Assembly (NCBI RefSeq): GCF_051401765.1
Contig: NC_135071.1
Location: 6,240,961-6,304,960 of the forward strand
Length of the DNA: 64,000 nt
Origin: Calliopsis andreniformis
Lineage: Eukaryota; Arthropoda; Insecta; Hymenoptera; Andrenidae
Direction of reading: 5' to 3'
The notes under the pieces are model-generated. The model was not told where the DNA came from, searched no databases, and saw only the letters and a list, made by a program, of their open reading frames with translations. The translations under genes and the position numbers were made by a program. Below, piece by piece: positions 46,060 through 58,189 of this stretch (within the stretch, counting starts at the first letter, position 1; every line of letters begins with the position of its first letter).

Positions 46060-46175
46060 ATACAAGAAATTTGAATATTGAAAAGTTCACAGCTTGAAAA
46101 TATGCGAAATGAAGATTTAAATTCCAAATATTTAAAAATTTGAAGATTTGAAAATTTGGAAGTTTTGAATATATG
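46060..46175 (-). repeat. Degenerate TTCAAATTTTC tract, minus orientation
   Basis: The + strand reads AAATTTGAATATTGAAAAG and AAAATTTGAAGATTTGAAAA, i.e. TTCAAATTTTC words on the minus strand. It adjoins the right end of the 45.2-kb element. Confidence 0.55.
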
Positions 46176-46509
46176 TATAACGAATATCCCATAATACTTA
46201 TGTGCACAAAATAGACTACATTTACGTATGAACATTTTCGATTTAATATTTACAAAACAATATTTTTCAACAATATTTTCAAGTGCACGATAAGAGAGAT
46301 AATGGTCATGTTAAAATATAAAGAGTGTGTAAAAAACTTAGAACACCATTCTTGTATTCTATACTTGCCCGCAACGAGACAAAACGGCATATAACTAAAA
46401 AATTAAGTGGTATGGGCTACATATGAATACGAACATTCTTCTTTATTTTAATATTTACAATTCTAAGAAAGTATGTTTCATTTTTATGAAAACTCTGTAT
46501 ATAAGCGTG

Positions 46510-46940
46510 ATTTTAAAAGCTACCCTGTGCACATGTCAACCTCCCGCTGCACTTCGACGGGCCACTGCTGGAGGTTTGCCACGTAGGTGGAGAAACATGA
46601 AACGTAGGTACATAGGAAATGCGAGCAGAGGGTTTAATATCGCTGGTCGAGATAGAAGCAATAAATGCTTGTCAAGTAAATCAGGATGAAGCGCCATCGA
46701 GGAGCGCGTAATGGCCGCATTAAGTGAATAACTCACGGTTGCAGTGTCAGACTCCCAGGCGCAACGTGAGCTGTGCGTCGGACTGTTAGGAACTGTTAGG
46801 GGTGATAGCGGTGCCATCAAACAACTTTACGGCGTTAAGTGCCGCCGAGACCGGCGGTTGATGCATTACCAACCTAATTTCTGCCAAATACCGGGGAGAA
46901 CGCTGTCTACTGCTGCAACGTGTACATTAAGCCTTTAACT
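46510..46940. other. GC-richer noncoding island
   Basis: Balanced composition with an AACTGTTAGG direct pair (46781-46800). Overlapping frames lack domains. Possible regulatory block. Confidence 0.3.
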
Positions 46941-48000
46941 ATGATTCTTTTCATCCCTTAATTAAATTAACTCTAGGAATTAGGGTACTTACTATACTCT
47001 GAGCCACACAGTATTTTAAAATGGTCATTTGACTGCCAGAAAGTCATAATTTTTATCATTTTCTGTTACATAATATGTACTTAATTTCTTTGAGGTCAAA
47101 AATTCCTAATGATCTTTAATTGTGTAAATGTTGTTTAAATAGGGTAACATACCTACATATACACAGATTCAGTGATTTTTACCGTCTTAAAGAATACTAT
47201 CTAACGATCGATGTTTCTTCTCTACGTGAAGGGTAATAATATTTACAATGACTCATTTTACGAGGCATGAGTTTTGTGGAGAAACATATATGTATGCCTA
47301 AGTTTCGCAACAAAAAGATTGAACAAAATTAATGACATTTTCAAGTAGATTTATTCAATAATAGCAAAATTTATATTACACATTTTTTGTTTTATTTATG
47401 TAACATTATATGGTTTGATAGAAATTGCCCAAAGTTTCGTAACTATCTTGTATCTCCGATTCGGTTCAAATGATTCTTGGAATTTCGTGAAAAACAAGAA
47501 TTACATTTTACAACCTTTCTTATAACTCAAATTTTAAAGTTACCGAACCGTTTGCAGACAATCTGCAACCATCTAATCACGGGAAACCTATTATTTTGCT
47601 CATTTTCTATTATTTAAATCTATATATATATTATTGTTAAATACACTCCTGATGTCTTAGATCCTTCAATAACTAATTTGGGATCTAAAACACTTCAATA
47701 ACTAGTTTGAGGTTTAAAATACTCCAATAACTACTTTGGGATTTATTAGCAGTATTGATCATTCTTTGAATGAATCTAATAAAATGTGATTAAATATACT
47801 TTAAAGTAAATAGTGCCAACATAATTTCTGAACCATTGTTTCGTAAGTAAACAATCCAATTGCTATTTTTAATATTCTGTTTTTTCAATGGACGTAATTG
47901 AAAATGGTTGTAGTCTTTACTCATCCTACTCGCTCTTTATGATACATACTCTTTTTTGGCGAAATATAGTTTTTGTGGTCACATGCCTTCAAATATTTGC
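46941..48000. other. AT-rich intergenic
   Basis: At 47650-47760 there are three degenerate TACTCCARTAACTARTTTGRG-like units of about 45-50 bp (around TTCAATAACTAATTTGGGAT). No gene. Confidence 0.35.
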
Positions 48001-48120
48001 AAGTTCAATATTCAAAAAATTGAAACTTCAAAAGTTCTAAGTTAAAACTCTTAAAAAATTGAAGATATGTATTCTAAATATTTGAAAATCAGAAAAACTG
48101 GAAGTTTTAAGATGGAAAGA
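48001..48120 (-). repeat. Degenerate TTCAAATTTTC tract, mostly minus orientation
   Basis: The + strand reads AAAAATTGAAACTTCAAAAG and ATATTTGAAAATCAGAAAA. Mixed but mainly inverse orientation. Confidence 0.4.
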
Positions 48121-48319
48121 TCTAAACTTTCTGACATTGAAGAAGTGTTAATATCCTCAATTGATCGTATCTCGGTACATTATCTATGAAATTTTGAAAA
48201 AAGCATGCATTTCCACTCTCACCCCCTCTCCCGCCCAACATTAGAATTTCCTAGGATACATATATAGGTTAAGTTCTGGAAAAAGATCTAAATAAAAGCT
48301 ACGCTACAGTAATAGCTAT

Positions 48320-48870
48320 ACGTTGACACGAGTTTTCACCGATGCCAAAACAGCATCATTTGCGCTGAAACACCTTTGTCGAGTTATCTCTCCTCTCCCC
48401 TTCTCTCCCGTGGTGCGCTCATTCTTAGAATTAAATAGTGACACAGGATACATGGCGATTCGACGGCGTGCAGCCGAGACAGCGATATACCAGGAAAACA
48501 AGCGTAAGAGCGCAGGAACCGAGGAATATATTTATAACCGCCTCGAGCTATTAAGATAATTTATCGGGGCCATTACCGAACAAACGAGAGCATTAATCTA
48601 TTCTAGCTTCATAAAGAGAACTTCGTCGACGATTTTGTAACCTGCGCGCCAAACGAGCACTTCGGAGTAAATTGATGGATCCCTCCAACCCGACCGAGGA
48701 CCCTCCGTAAATTGCTCGTAAATTTTTATTTATTCCGCCGCAAATAAAACTTCAGGACGAAAGTGGAGAAAGGGGAAAAGATGGTGGATGATAAAGAGGA
48801 GGAAGCAATGGCTTTGATTTTCCTGCGCGCGCATCGATGTCGATCGCTGCCTGCTAATATCATCGCCGAT
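48320..48870. other. GC-richer noncoding island
   Basis: Balanced composition. Frames on both strands at 48316-48559 overlap and lack domains. Contains ATCTATTCTAGC and CCGCAAATAAAAC words. Possible regulatory block. Confidence 0.3.
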
Positions 48871-48899
48871 TTTCTACAATCATAATTTTTAAGTTCACT

Positions 48900-50400
48900 A
48901 AACGGGTAGAAATCCACTTGTACATTTAAGAATTCAATTTAAGTTTTAGAGAATTATTAGAAGTATAATTGTATGTAAATGAAAGCAATACACGTAATTA
49001 TTATACACATAAATGAGTAAATATAATTATTATGAGAAAATGAAATATATTTAAGCAAATATAATTGAAATGTAAATAAAGATTTTAGATTTAGTAAGAA
49101 TCTAAGGAAGATATTGTCAGAAATCATCGTTTATATTATTTTAACTCGCATGGATTACAGAACAGTGAATGAGTCAATCAACTTCATCGTCAACAACAGT
49201 AGCAAGATACGTATATCAATTTCACGAATCCTGAATATTTATATTTCCTGTTGCTTAAGTGAGAGGAATTTTGCTAACGTACGTAATTAATACTTCCTCG
49301 GAAATGGAATGTCTATTGTAAGTTTTATAGATATTCTATTTGAGTTTAAGCAGTGTAAAAGATTGATCGAAGATGTGTGTTATACATACAGTAATATGGT
49401 ATTAGATCTAATTCAGATAGCTATGTTCGCTAGTACGATAAGGAATGGAGAAGAAAAATCGTTTCTGTTATAATAATGATGATCAGATAGCAATTATTTA
49501 GTTTTCGTGTTTAGTATTTTGTTATTATTAGGTATGTGAATATGTACATATTTCCTTAAAATCTGGGATAACAAGAAAGGTAGTGTTAAACAAATAGCAC
49601 GCAAATAATAGCAGAAGCAAGGTTTAGTTCAAGTTGTCTTTAAACCAAACCATATTTGTACAGAGCCAATAGCAAGTCCAAGAACAATAAGATATGTTTA
49701 TGTATTCTATTTCCATGACAAAAATATTTCAAGTCAAGAATTATTTTCAATTTTCATTTAGGTAATCGTTTAGAATGCCTTTTAATATGTACTAGATTTA
49801 CCGTCCTTTTAATTTTAAACTACAGATTACGTTCTCTAGGCTACTATTTGATTGTGAATCGAGAACTTTTTTACTTTTCTTCGAGACAATAGTGTGCTCT
49901 TTCACTTTACATATTTAGTCATCATCCTTTTAAAAGATGCGAAGATTTTAACTCCCATTCATGCAAACGTAATTTTAAATCATCGATTTCGATAATTTAA
50001 AAACAAGAGTGTCAGGGACGAGACAAGGAATCTCAAAACATTATGATTATTGCTGGTATCCACGGCATCTGTATTGATGAAAAACTGCATCATAGGTCCG
50101 TTTTGTAGACAGTCTAATACTCATAGACGCTGTTTTACTTATCTGATTTCAACTATTCATAAACCAAATGTAGTATGCACATGGTATGCAGTAGCATATC
50201 TTTACTTATTTTGATGTGTAGATTCAACTCCTGAAGTATGGATATAATTTTATGAATCGTCTTACATGTTAACTAAAAATTAACTGATAATATTGATCTT
50301 GACAACATACATATATAAAAGCCATCGAAATCGGTGGAATGTGAAATACGCGTGTTTCATTTTCTATACATAAAATTACCCGATACTATAGTTCCAAGAA
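48900..50400. other. AT-rich intergenic, nothing recognised
   Basis: No gene, repeat pair or terminal repeat found. Confidence 0.4.
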
Positions 50401-50417
50401 AGTACGAGTGTCCTATC

Positions 50418-50442
50418 GAGCTTGTATCAAAATAACGCTGTA
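50418..50442 (-). repeat. Recurrent TACAGTATTGTCTCG motif, minus-strand copy
   Basis: The reverse complement reads TACAGCGTTATTTTGATACA followed by AGCTC. This is the only minus-strand member noticed, about 500 bp from a + strand pair. Confidence 0.5.
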
Positions 50443-50639
50443 TTGACGTAATTGCGATTTCAGAGCAGCACTCAACAGATCTTGAGTGTGTAGTCGAAAA
50501 CAAGAGAGACGAAAAACATTCTGCGCTTCCATAAAAAATTAATAACAACCGGCAACATGAAACTTGGTTTCAAGAAATCGTTATTCGGGAAATACCGATG
50601 GCCTATACGAGCTATTTAAACGTTTACACGGCTGAAGCA

Positions 50640-50912
50640 TAGTGGTGGCGAAGGCTGAACCCTAGAACCGAGGGGCGAGGTGATAGGAGCGGTTCAGCCC
50701 TGCTTCACCCTGCCTCACCCTGCCTCACCCTACTCGCTCGCCGCGAGTAACGTCCCGAGTAATATTACAATGACAGTAATTGCCGCTTTGATCAATGTAG
50801 CCCCAGCCGCGAGTAGGCAGCCCGTCACGCCACTGGGATTCAGTCCTTTCTGGCCTATCCGACCATTTCTGGAGGCGGATGTACCGTGTTGTTGCGTTAT
50901 CCCCTGTCACGA
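50640..50912. other. GC-richer noncoding island with CCTGCCTCAC tandem
   Basis: A short tandem of CCTGCCTCAC-like 10-base words occupies about 50700-50730. Frames on both strands overlap without domains. Confidence 0.4.
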
Positions 50913-51060
50913 TACAGTGTTGTCTCAATACAAGCTCTACGGTACGGTCACGTTGAGTTGCAATTACTGTATTGTTTCGATATAAGTCACAAGTTGGAAT
51001 TAAATAGTTAAAAACTTACAGAATGTAAGAAAATTGTTTATAAGATGTATATGTTTACGC
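50913..51060 (+). repeat. Recurrent TACAGTATTGTCTCG motif, pair with extension
   Basis: Copies start at 50913 (TACAGTGTTGTCTCAATACA) and 50964 (TTACTGTATTGTTTCGATAT), 51 bp apart. The second is followed by CACAAGTTGGAATTAAATAG and ACTTACAGAATGTAAGAAA, partly shared with 45.15 and 28.1 kb. This suggests the family is an element of 100 bp or more. Confidence 0.7.
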
Positions 51061-51069
51061 ATTGGGTAA

Positions 51070-52130
51070 ATAAACATAGGCGTATAGCGCTTTCTCATGG
51101 CTTTCTCAAGAAAGTTATGTGGAAGCAAATGAGGACTTAGAATATGTAAGAAATTGGTTTTTGAAATCAGAAATGTTTAAGAAAGTATTAAAATTGGTAT
51201 TAAAATTGGTTAATAGTTTCAAAGGTAATAACTCAAGGTAAGGGACTCAAATTTTGTCCTCCCATTGGTTTTTTGCTTCTTCTTTAGAAACAAATGTATA
51301 TTATAATTTGAAACAATTTCTATAATTACTCTTAAGCCTTAGTTGCGCATCCTTTTTACCACTTTTCCATAAAAGTTTATATAAATAAAATTAAAAATAA
51401 AAATTTGAAATTACGCGTTTTTCATTTAGTAAAAAAAGTGTTCCTAATTTCCTCCCCCTTAGGTGTAATGGTAAAAACACAATTTTTAGTAGGTTGAAAA
51501 AAATATTATAGTTGCCTTTTGTATATTTAGAAAATATTTGAATTATAAAATCAGAAAAACATGTTTCTATTGAGTACACATAAAACAAGAAGTAAGCAAT
51601 ACAGTTATGTGCGAAAATTGTACAAAAACTAATTTATTTGAGGTGTAACATTTGAAAAGTTTAGTACATCTGATTTATTTTTTCTGCTTACATTGCTCAA
51701 AAGCTCTATGCCACATAGAGCATAAAGAAATTAGAACTACTACAAAAAGACGAAATTAGGCACAAAGAAACTTTTCAATGTAATTAACCTACTTAACAAA
51801 TGGCAGAAAGAGATTGTTATTTCAGAATATGAGAACGTAGATTATCAGTTACATTGAAGTAAAAAAACATGGCAAAATTATCTGCTTTAGGTACTGAAAC
51901 GTAATTTCAAACATGACCAAAAATTACACTGGAATACCCATAAAACAAAAAACTGCTATAAGTTGTAGTGAAATTAATGGATTCCTTTGTTTATTCTGCC
52001 AACTTATAAAAATCATATTTAATATAAGATTACACAATCCCTACTAAATTGTAATATTTAACTTCAGAGATAGACTGGGGAACGAAATTAGGCACGGGGA
52101 CGAAATTTGGGTCCTTTCCTCTACTTATCG
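51070..52130. other. AT-rich intergenic, nothing recognised
   Basis: No gene or repeat that I can support. Confidence 0.4.
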
Positions 52131-52139
52131 AGATGGGTT

Positions 52140-52510
52140 CTTCAAACACTTCAATTATCAAATTTTCAACTTCCCGTTTTCATAAGCCCAAATTATAAAA
52201 TTCTTAAATTTTGAGACCCTGAAGTTCTTAAATTGTTGTTTCCCTCCTTCTGGAGTACATAATTTGTCAAATTCTAACTACTAAAATACTTAACCTCTCA
52301 AATTTTCCCCTTGAATTTTAAAATAATCGAATTTAAAAATTTTTAAATTTCTAAACTCTTCAATTGTTGAGCCCTTAAATTCTCAAATCTTCGAACTTTC
52401 AAACATTATTCAACTTATCTTTCGAATCTTTAAATTCTGAATTCAGAATTGTCTAATTCCTAGATTGCCAAATATTCAAATCTTTAATTATTCAAACTCA
52501 TATTTTCCAA
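52140..52510 (+). repeat. Degenerate TTCAAATTTTC tract
   Basis: TTATCAAATTTTCAACTTCC, TTCTCAAATCTTCGAACTTT and similar, + orientation again. Confidence 0.6.
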
Positions 52511-52639
52511 CTATGAATTGTTTTTAGCTATCAATGGTTGTTACGATCTAGAAATACATAAGTAACTCTTCAAAGAATGATGTCAAATCTCGCAATTTGA
52601 CTTTCATTAACAGTAATTCTATTCGAATATGGATGTGAT

Positions 52640-53245
52640 AGATTATATTTAAAGGCTTCAAAAGACTCCTCTTCCGCTATCCAGCCTCAAAAAAGATTTG
52701 CTCAATTTGACCCTCAATTTCCACGCGACACGCTTAAAGCTTCAACCAACTAGTCGTCTAGTGTCGTCTTCAGAAATTTGATACCGTAAGACGGTAGCCG
52801 GTACAAGGGACATCAAAAGTGTTGACATGAGGCGATAAATCCGGTGCGTTTTTAGAGAAGACAGTGGGGGTCTCGTAGTCGGTCAATAAACGTCAGACAA
52901 GAAGGGTGGCGAGGTATAGGGGCTTAGTTACGGTGCGGTTTTGTAAAATTCTTAGTGGGATAAGGTTGAAAGCTGCATCTAATAATAGCGTAGTCGCTCA
53001 TGGGTCTAACACGTAAAAACAGGGCGAAGATTTATGGCGCACCACGCTTTACTCAGCGTGATACTTGGATAGAAACTGCAGCCGAGGACTAGAAAAGAGA
53101 ACGGTGGGCCAGTCAAGTCCCGAAGAGGAAGAAAAATGGCAGGGGACAAGCGTTAAAGTACACTGAGATCGTGTCACACCCGAAACCAGAAGATACGAAG
53201 TAATTTTGCCCCGTCGTCGTTCGCCACCGTCTTGTTTCATGTGTA
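52640..53245. other. GC-richer noncoding island
   Basis: Balanced composition; frames lack domains. It ends near 53245-53260 at AAAGGGTGTCTCACAATTTT, a transposon-end-like motif. Confidence 0.3.
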
Positions 53246-54060
53246 TAAAGGGTGTCTCACAATTTTCCGTAGAAAACTACTCCAATGTATCGTAAAGCAA
53301 AAGTAACAGTCAAATGTTTTATAACAAAAAGTTAAAAAATGCTTTTTTAGCTCTGGAATAGCATTGAGACATTTCATGAGTTTAACAAAATGTTTGACGT
53401 AAACATGGAAATAAAGAGTGATATATTGTATGAAGTTATCCCCATTTTGTATATACAAATTTGTCTATATTTGTAAACGTATAATACCAATACGTATATG
53501 GAAAATTGAACACAGGGTGGTCCATAACACCAATTTCCGGTTCTAAATAGATATAAAGAGTAAACAGGCACACGCTGGCAGAGAATGGTAGGAAAAAGCA
53601 AAAGCGTCAAACCTTCAAAGTGATTTTTCACTGTTGGATACTTAGGATATGTTCAAATCCAAAATCAAATGTCTGTAACTGTATAGGCTTTGGAAGGGCA
53701 GCTGCTGATCTCGGAAACTGGGTATTGGAAGGCCACGTTCTCGCCACCAACTGAGCGCTTCCCAAAAAAGCTTGTACCAATGCTCCGTTCAATCCTGAAG
53801 ACGTATGTATCTCTGTGAAAATGGACATCGGAACTCGGGGTCGACCTTTCGGATGCCCCGTGGTGTAGGCTGGATACCTGGTCACAGGAGTCGCAGAAAT
53901 ATGTGGGAGGTCCACGTAAGGAGAAGAAAAGGCAAAATCGCACAGTGTGTTAAAACAGCCACATAATCGTGTAAAAATGCATTTCATCTTAAAAGAATAC
54001 AAAACATTGAAAACAAATGAGATCAGCAAAGAACACAACTTTTTAAAAATATTTTCATTG
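53246..54060. other. Transposon-end motifs around an unresolved minus-strand frame
   Basis: AAAGGGTGTCTCACA (53248) and ACAGGGTGGTCCATAACA (53513) resemble the TACAGGGTG ends. Between them and 54040 the minus strand has overlapping frames of 136 and 92 codons in a GC-richer block (53640-53960). I could not match either to a family. A WRERGLP-type string is only faintly like the transposase IGRxGP motif. Possibly a badly decayed transposase. Confidence 0.3.
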
Positions 54061-54494
54061 TCAACACGGAATATTAAAAATAAGACTTAAATTGTTTAAT
54101 TGAGAAACAAAGATACAGAAGTTGTATTAACATCTTTTTATACAAATTATGTTTAATCATGTTTAATCACTTGCATTAGAATTGTTAATACATACTGCTA
54201 ATACTGCTTTTGAAAATTGTCCACTATTTTCTGTGTTTCAACCTCTATATTACTAGTTTGGAAAAAATTAATTAGACGACTACAGATTGCCTGCAATCGG
54301 CTCGTTCATTTCAAAATGAAATTATAAAAAAAGTTGTAAAAGTAGTACTCCGTTTTGACAAAAACCAAAGAACTGTATTCAGCTACAAAATAGCAGTGAA
54401 ACTTTGGCCAATTTCTACCAATCCATATAATTTTACTTAAAAAACCAAAAGATGTGTGATATAAAGTTGGTTATTATTGAATTCATTTGTTCAG

Positions 54495-54745
54495 AAAAAT
54501 CATCAAACTTTTTCAATCTGTCTATCACAAAATCTAGATATGCACCTTCCTTTACAAAATCCATGACACGTAATATAAGTTGTCATAAATATCACCCTTC
54601 ACGAACAATATAAATGGTATTTAAAATGAAAGATATCATTGATTTCTGTGTATACATTACTCTATTTACATAAGTGTTATAATATTCTAATTAAGGAGTT
54701 CAGGAATTTAAAAGAACTAAGAATTGTGAAATAGAAAACAATTAA
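54495..54745 (-). repeat. Coding-like repeat shared with 33.8 kb, copy 2
   Basis: Partner of 33725-33970. The minus strand gives FVKEGAYLDFVIDRLKKFDD followed by FSEQMNSIITNFISHIFW. This is a longer conserved-looking frame than in copy 1, but it is broken upstream. Unrecognised family. Confidence 0.5.
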
Positions 54746-54799
54746 AATTAGGTGTGACCTTTTCACAAGTCAGACGGCCATCTTAAAATATTATGATAC

Positions 54800-55540
54800 G
54801 CTAATTCCTGCCAACACAGAAATCAGAACATGATGTCGTAGATTCGTTTCTCGTACATATTCCTAAAACGCGAATGATTAATAAACAAAAGAAGGCGACG
54901 TATAAAAATCGAACAAGTAAATGGATGGATGGGAGAAAAATAAATGGATAGATGGACAAGTATCTAGAAAGGCAGCTATAAGCAGGAAGCGCACGCGAGA
55001 GAGAGAGAGAGAGGACACAGAAGTGAGGGCTCCATCTATTTTCGCCTTCCCGTTCCAAGCAGAAGCAGGATGATTTATGCGGAGCGAGTGCCGCATCTCC
55101 ACGCTGCGGGAGAATTCTCGCTTTCAACTCCGCACCCAGCCGTGTCGCCAGGGTGGCAGAGTGTGGTATTGCCTTCACTCTCTCTGTCTTCTCGGCATTG
55201 CCCTGAGCGCTGCGATGCATCTTTCTTGGATGACATGCGACTACCGACCTTCCTTCCTCCCAACCCGCTGCTGTCTTTTTCCTCTGTAGGCGTTCTCTCA
55301 CCTCCGACACAAACGCTTGTTCGAGGAAGAAGCTAATCATAGAGCAACGACAAACATTCTGAGTTGCGCGCTGTAAATGAACCCATGAGGAGGTGGCTTA
55401 AAGAACTCGACTCGAATGAGCATACACGTGTCTGTTGTTGGACACTGGCAGTTTATTTCGACTTTATTTGATTCTACATCGTCGTATGCTCGTCTTCCAT
55501 CTTTGTAGACAGTTCGTGACATCCCTTATTTGACGAATCT
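54800..55540. other. GC-richer noncoding island with (GA)n
   Basis: Contains a GA microsatellite (54997-55012) and CT-rich stretches. Minus-strand frames of 179 and 74 codons and plus-strand frames of 88 and 70 codons overlap each other and are CT/GA-biased. None has a domain, so I do not call a gene. Confidence 0.35.
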
Positions 55541-56029
55541 AGCGTCTCAATGAAAGATATCTTCAAACCTAATCTTGTTTGTCTTCAGATGTAGTTTTAC
55601 AGTTCTTTGCTGTCGAACTAGAATAATGTGCTGAAATCTTACTTTCCCAACTACAATATACATATGTACTGTTTAGAAAATGTCAGCGGAATGGCATAGG
55701 GGAAAGAGAGGTGCTTGATTTGCTACAAATAGTAGTAATCGATGTTACCAAGTCCGGTAATATAATCAGGGAAATGCATGTATTGCCGTCGTTATCTATT
55801 TTTGAGCAGAGCCAATCAGATCCACTGACACCTTCTAAACCCCCGGCAGTAATCATGTATAAAGCCTAAACGTCTGAATTTTAAAAGTTCAACCTTGAAA
55901 GTTGAGCATTTTAAGCTTGGTATTTTTTGAGCTTCGATGTTAATGGGACTGACGATCTACTTGTTGGTTAATGTGATGCTTCTTATTGGTGGAGGGCCCA
56001 CAACTTACTTAGATCTTCAAGATTTTACT

Positions 56030-56110
56030 TTCAAACCTTCAAATACTCAAATTTCAAAGTGTTCAAAATCTCTAATTTAGAAAGTTTCAAATATTCACAT
56101 AATGGATTAA
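56030..56110 (+). repeat. Degenerate TTCAAATTTTC tract
   Basis: CAAACCTTCAAATACTCAAA, TTTCAAAGTGTTCAAAATC, + orientation. Confidence 0.5.
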
Positions 56111-57060
56111 TTTTTTACTTACAAGTGCGTTGGTCACTGAAAACAGTTTTAATTTTTTGCAGTCCAACGACGAGTGTGATTCATGACTTGACATAACATA
56201 CCATTACATCAAGCAGAACGTCAAGTGGGACTCGACATACCTACTGATACATTTAAACAGCGTATAAAGTCATGAAAAATTAATTACAATTTCTAAGGCG
56301 AGAAAGAGTTGAAAAAAAAAAATAATTTGGACCAGACTATTAGAGATGAGTAAAATAAATTGGATCGCAAAGGGTTAAGAAATTGCATACTGTTTATCAA
56401 GATAATGCTGATCTCGAATATATTAGGAAGCCATAATAAGGAAGAATATTAGTATTCTGTTATACTTTTTGTTAGTTTAATTTAACCTAGGTTAATCTTA
56501 AGGCAGGATTTCACTAGCGTAATTGCAAATCGCACAATGGGACAAAATGAACTGTCAGCGACCAAAAATCGATTTTCGTAATGTTGGAAGTAGAAAAACG
56601 TCCGATATCTTCTGAGAGAGAATATTTGTACTTTAATGTGGGGATCTTCATTTTTCAGTATTCATTTCCGTGTTGCTATAATAGATGATCAAAGTTAATA
56701 TGTATTCCACGCTTATCGGAAACTCTTATAAGTTACATAGCCTTAATTCGCTATTTTTTAAAATTCTGCTTTGAGAGATGCAAATTAAATCAATTGGAAC
56801 GATTATCATATTGATATAGATTGTATTAAGTTTATAATAGTATTTCATTCAAAATAGATACTTTGAGAGAAAACTTCAACTTTTTATAAAGTTTTAAAAA
56901 GTTGCAGTTATTTGTAACGGGTTTAGTTGACACCATATGATAAAATGAACCCTCCTTTTTTAGAAACAAAAAAAATTAAGTGCTACTTTGTGTTGCTTTC
57001 CAAGAAAATAGTAGCTGAAGTTAACTCTATTTTACTTGCCCATTAGAGCTAATGCTAAAC
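56111..57060. other. AT-rich intergenic, possible piggyBac-like end
   Basis: GATCGCAAAGGGTTAAG at 56363-56379 looks like a GGG|TTAA piggyBac-type terminus. CGTCAAGTGGGACTCGACAT at 56219-56238 resembles the subterminal words of the 5.5-kb MITE. No left end was found. Confidence 0.3.
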
Positions 57061-57071
57061 AGTTGGTACTA

Positions 57072-58180
57072 CAGTAATGTTGCGGACGAGAGCCGCTCTC
57101 GGGTCTGGTCGCGGCTCTCGTCCGCGACTGGTAGTCGATTCGGCTTCCTTTGCTCTCGGTCGCCGAGATAATTGGTACACGACCGGAGAAGCAAAAAAAA
57201 GGGTCTCGCTCGAGCTCGATGCCCGAAATCAATGACGTCAGAAAAGACAATTTAATAGGAAAAATTGAAGTTCCTTATTTGCAAACAGATTTTCACGCAA
57301 GTAACACCAATCGATTCCTTGTGCTCTCCCGATAAAAATGATATCAAATACGACATGATTCCTATTATTTGTAATAAAGATATTTAAATAATAAACGTTG
57401 GAACCCTGCGACGGTTACGGAGAATCGTCAAAGTTACTTTTCTATCAGTTCTTTACGAGCTAAAAATGACATAAACAGAATTTATGTATATTATATTTAA
57501 TCGATGTCGGAAAGAAGATATTAAAAATAAAAAAATAAAAATTTCTAAACATTTAAAACGGAACTTATATACATACTTTTTGTATTACGCTTTCATTTTC
57601 TTAATAATTTCAGTGATTAAATAATTAAACACGAAAATATGAGGGAATACATAATAGGGAGTTAGCCCTACGACGAGAGCCGCGTTCGTCGAATCGACTA
57701 CCACTCGCGAGCGAGAGTCGCGCTCGAGTTTAGTCGTGCCTTAGAATCGACTACCATTCACGGACGAGAGCAGCGCTCGGGACTGGTCGTGCTTAAAATC
57801 GACTACCACTCGCGGACGAGAGTCGCGCCCGGGTCTGTTTACGAGCATGACCTTTCGTTCTACAAACCAAGTTTTATGTATCTTTGTTAAAAATAATCGG
57901 AATCATGTCGTGTTTGACATCATTTTAATCGGGAGAGCACAAGGAATCGATTGGTGTTACTTGCGTGAAAATCCGTGTGCGAATAAGAAACTTCAATTTT
58001 TCCTATTTAAATCCCTAATGCTATCGTTGTTTTTTATGACGTCCTTGTTCTCGGGCGTCGAGCTCGAACGCGATGATTCCAAGAATTGGTTTCTCGGCGG
58101 CACGTATCAAACGAGGTAGTGGGGATAAACCACGGCTCTCGTCCGTGTAGACGAAACGGCTCTCGTCCGCAACATTACTG
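57072..58180. mobile_element. TA-flanked DNA transposon with GC-rich arrays, 1.1 kb
   Basis: Both ends read inward CAGTAATGTTGCGGACGAGA and both are flanked by TA (57070-57071, 58181-58182), as in Tc1/mariner insertions. Arms of about 300 bp are inverted copies: GAGCTCGAyGCCCGA, GGAAAAATTGAAGTT, TTTTCACGCAAGTAACACCA, ATCGATTCCTTGTGCTCTCC. The interior has AT-rich sequence (57400-57660) and three GC-rich tandem units. No transposase frame is recognised; the 90-codon frame at 57847-58119 is arm sequence. Likely non-autonomous. Confidence 0.85.
57692..57836 (+). repeat. 52-bp GC-rich tandem units inside the 57-kb element
   Basis: Units start at 57692, 57745 and 57797. Each begins AATCGACTACCAyTCrCG and contains GCGAGCGAGAGTCGCGC or GGACGAGAGyCGCGC. 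The inverted version (GCGGCTCTCGTCCGCGACTG) is at the left terminus (57110-57140). They therefore look like amplified subterminal transposase-binding repeats. Confidence 0.8.
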
Positions 58181-58189
58181 TATAGAGAA

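Noticed and set aside
53628..54038. 136-codon minus-strand frame, considered as a transposase
   Set aside because: No WPARSPDL, DGAP or other catalytic motif could be identified in any of the three frames; only a faint string resembles one. Left as unresolved.
54801..55340. 179-codon minus-strand frame plus several overlapping frames on both strands
   Set aside because: The translation is dominated by CT/GA-microsatellite sequence (SLSLSRA, LSRYLSIYPFIF). Opposing frames overlap fully and no motif supports a protein.
56363..56379. Second piggyBac-type element ending at GGGTTAA
   Set aside because: Only one end and a weak subterminal word were found, with no inverted left end. Kept only as a note.
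57847..58119. 90-codon frame in the 57-kb element
   Set aside because: It is translation of the right inverted arm. The left arm carries the same DNA in reverse with different frames, so coding is unlikely.
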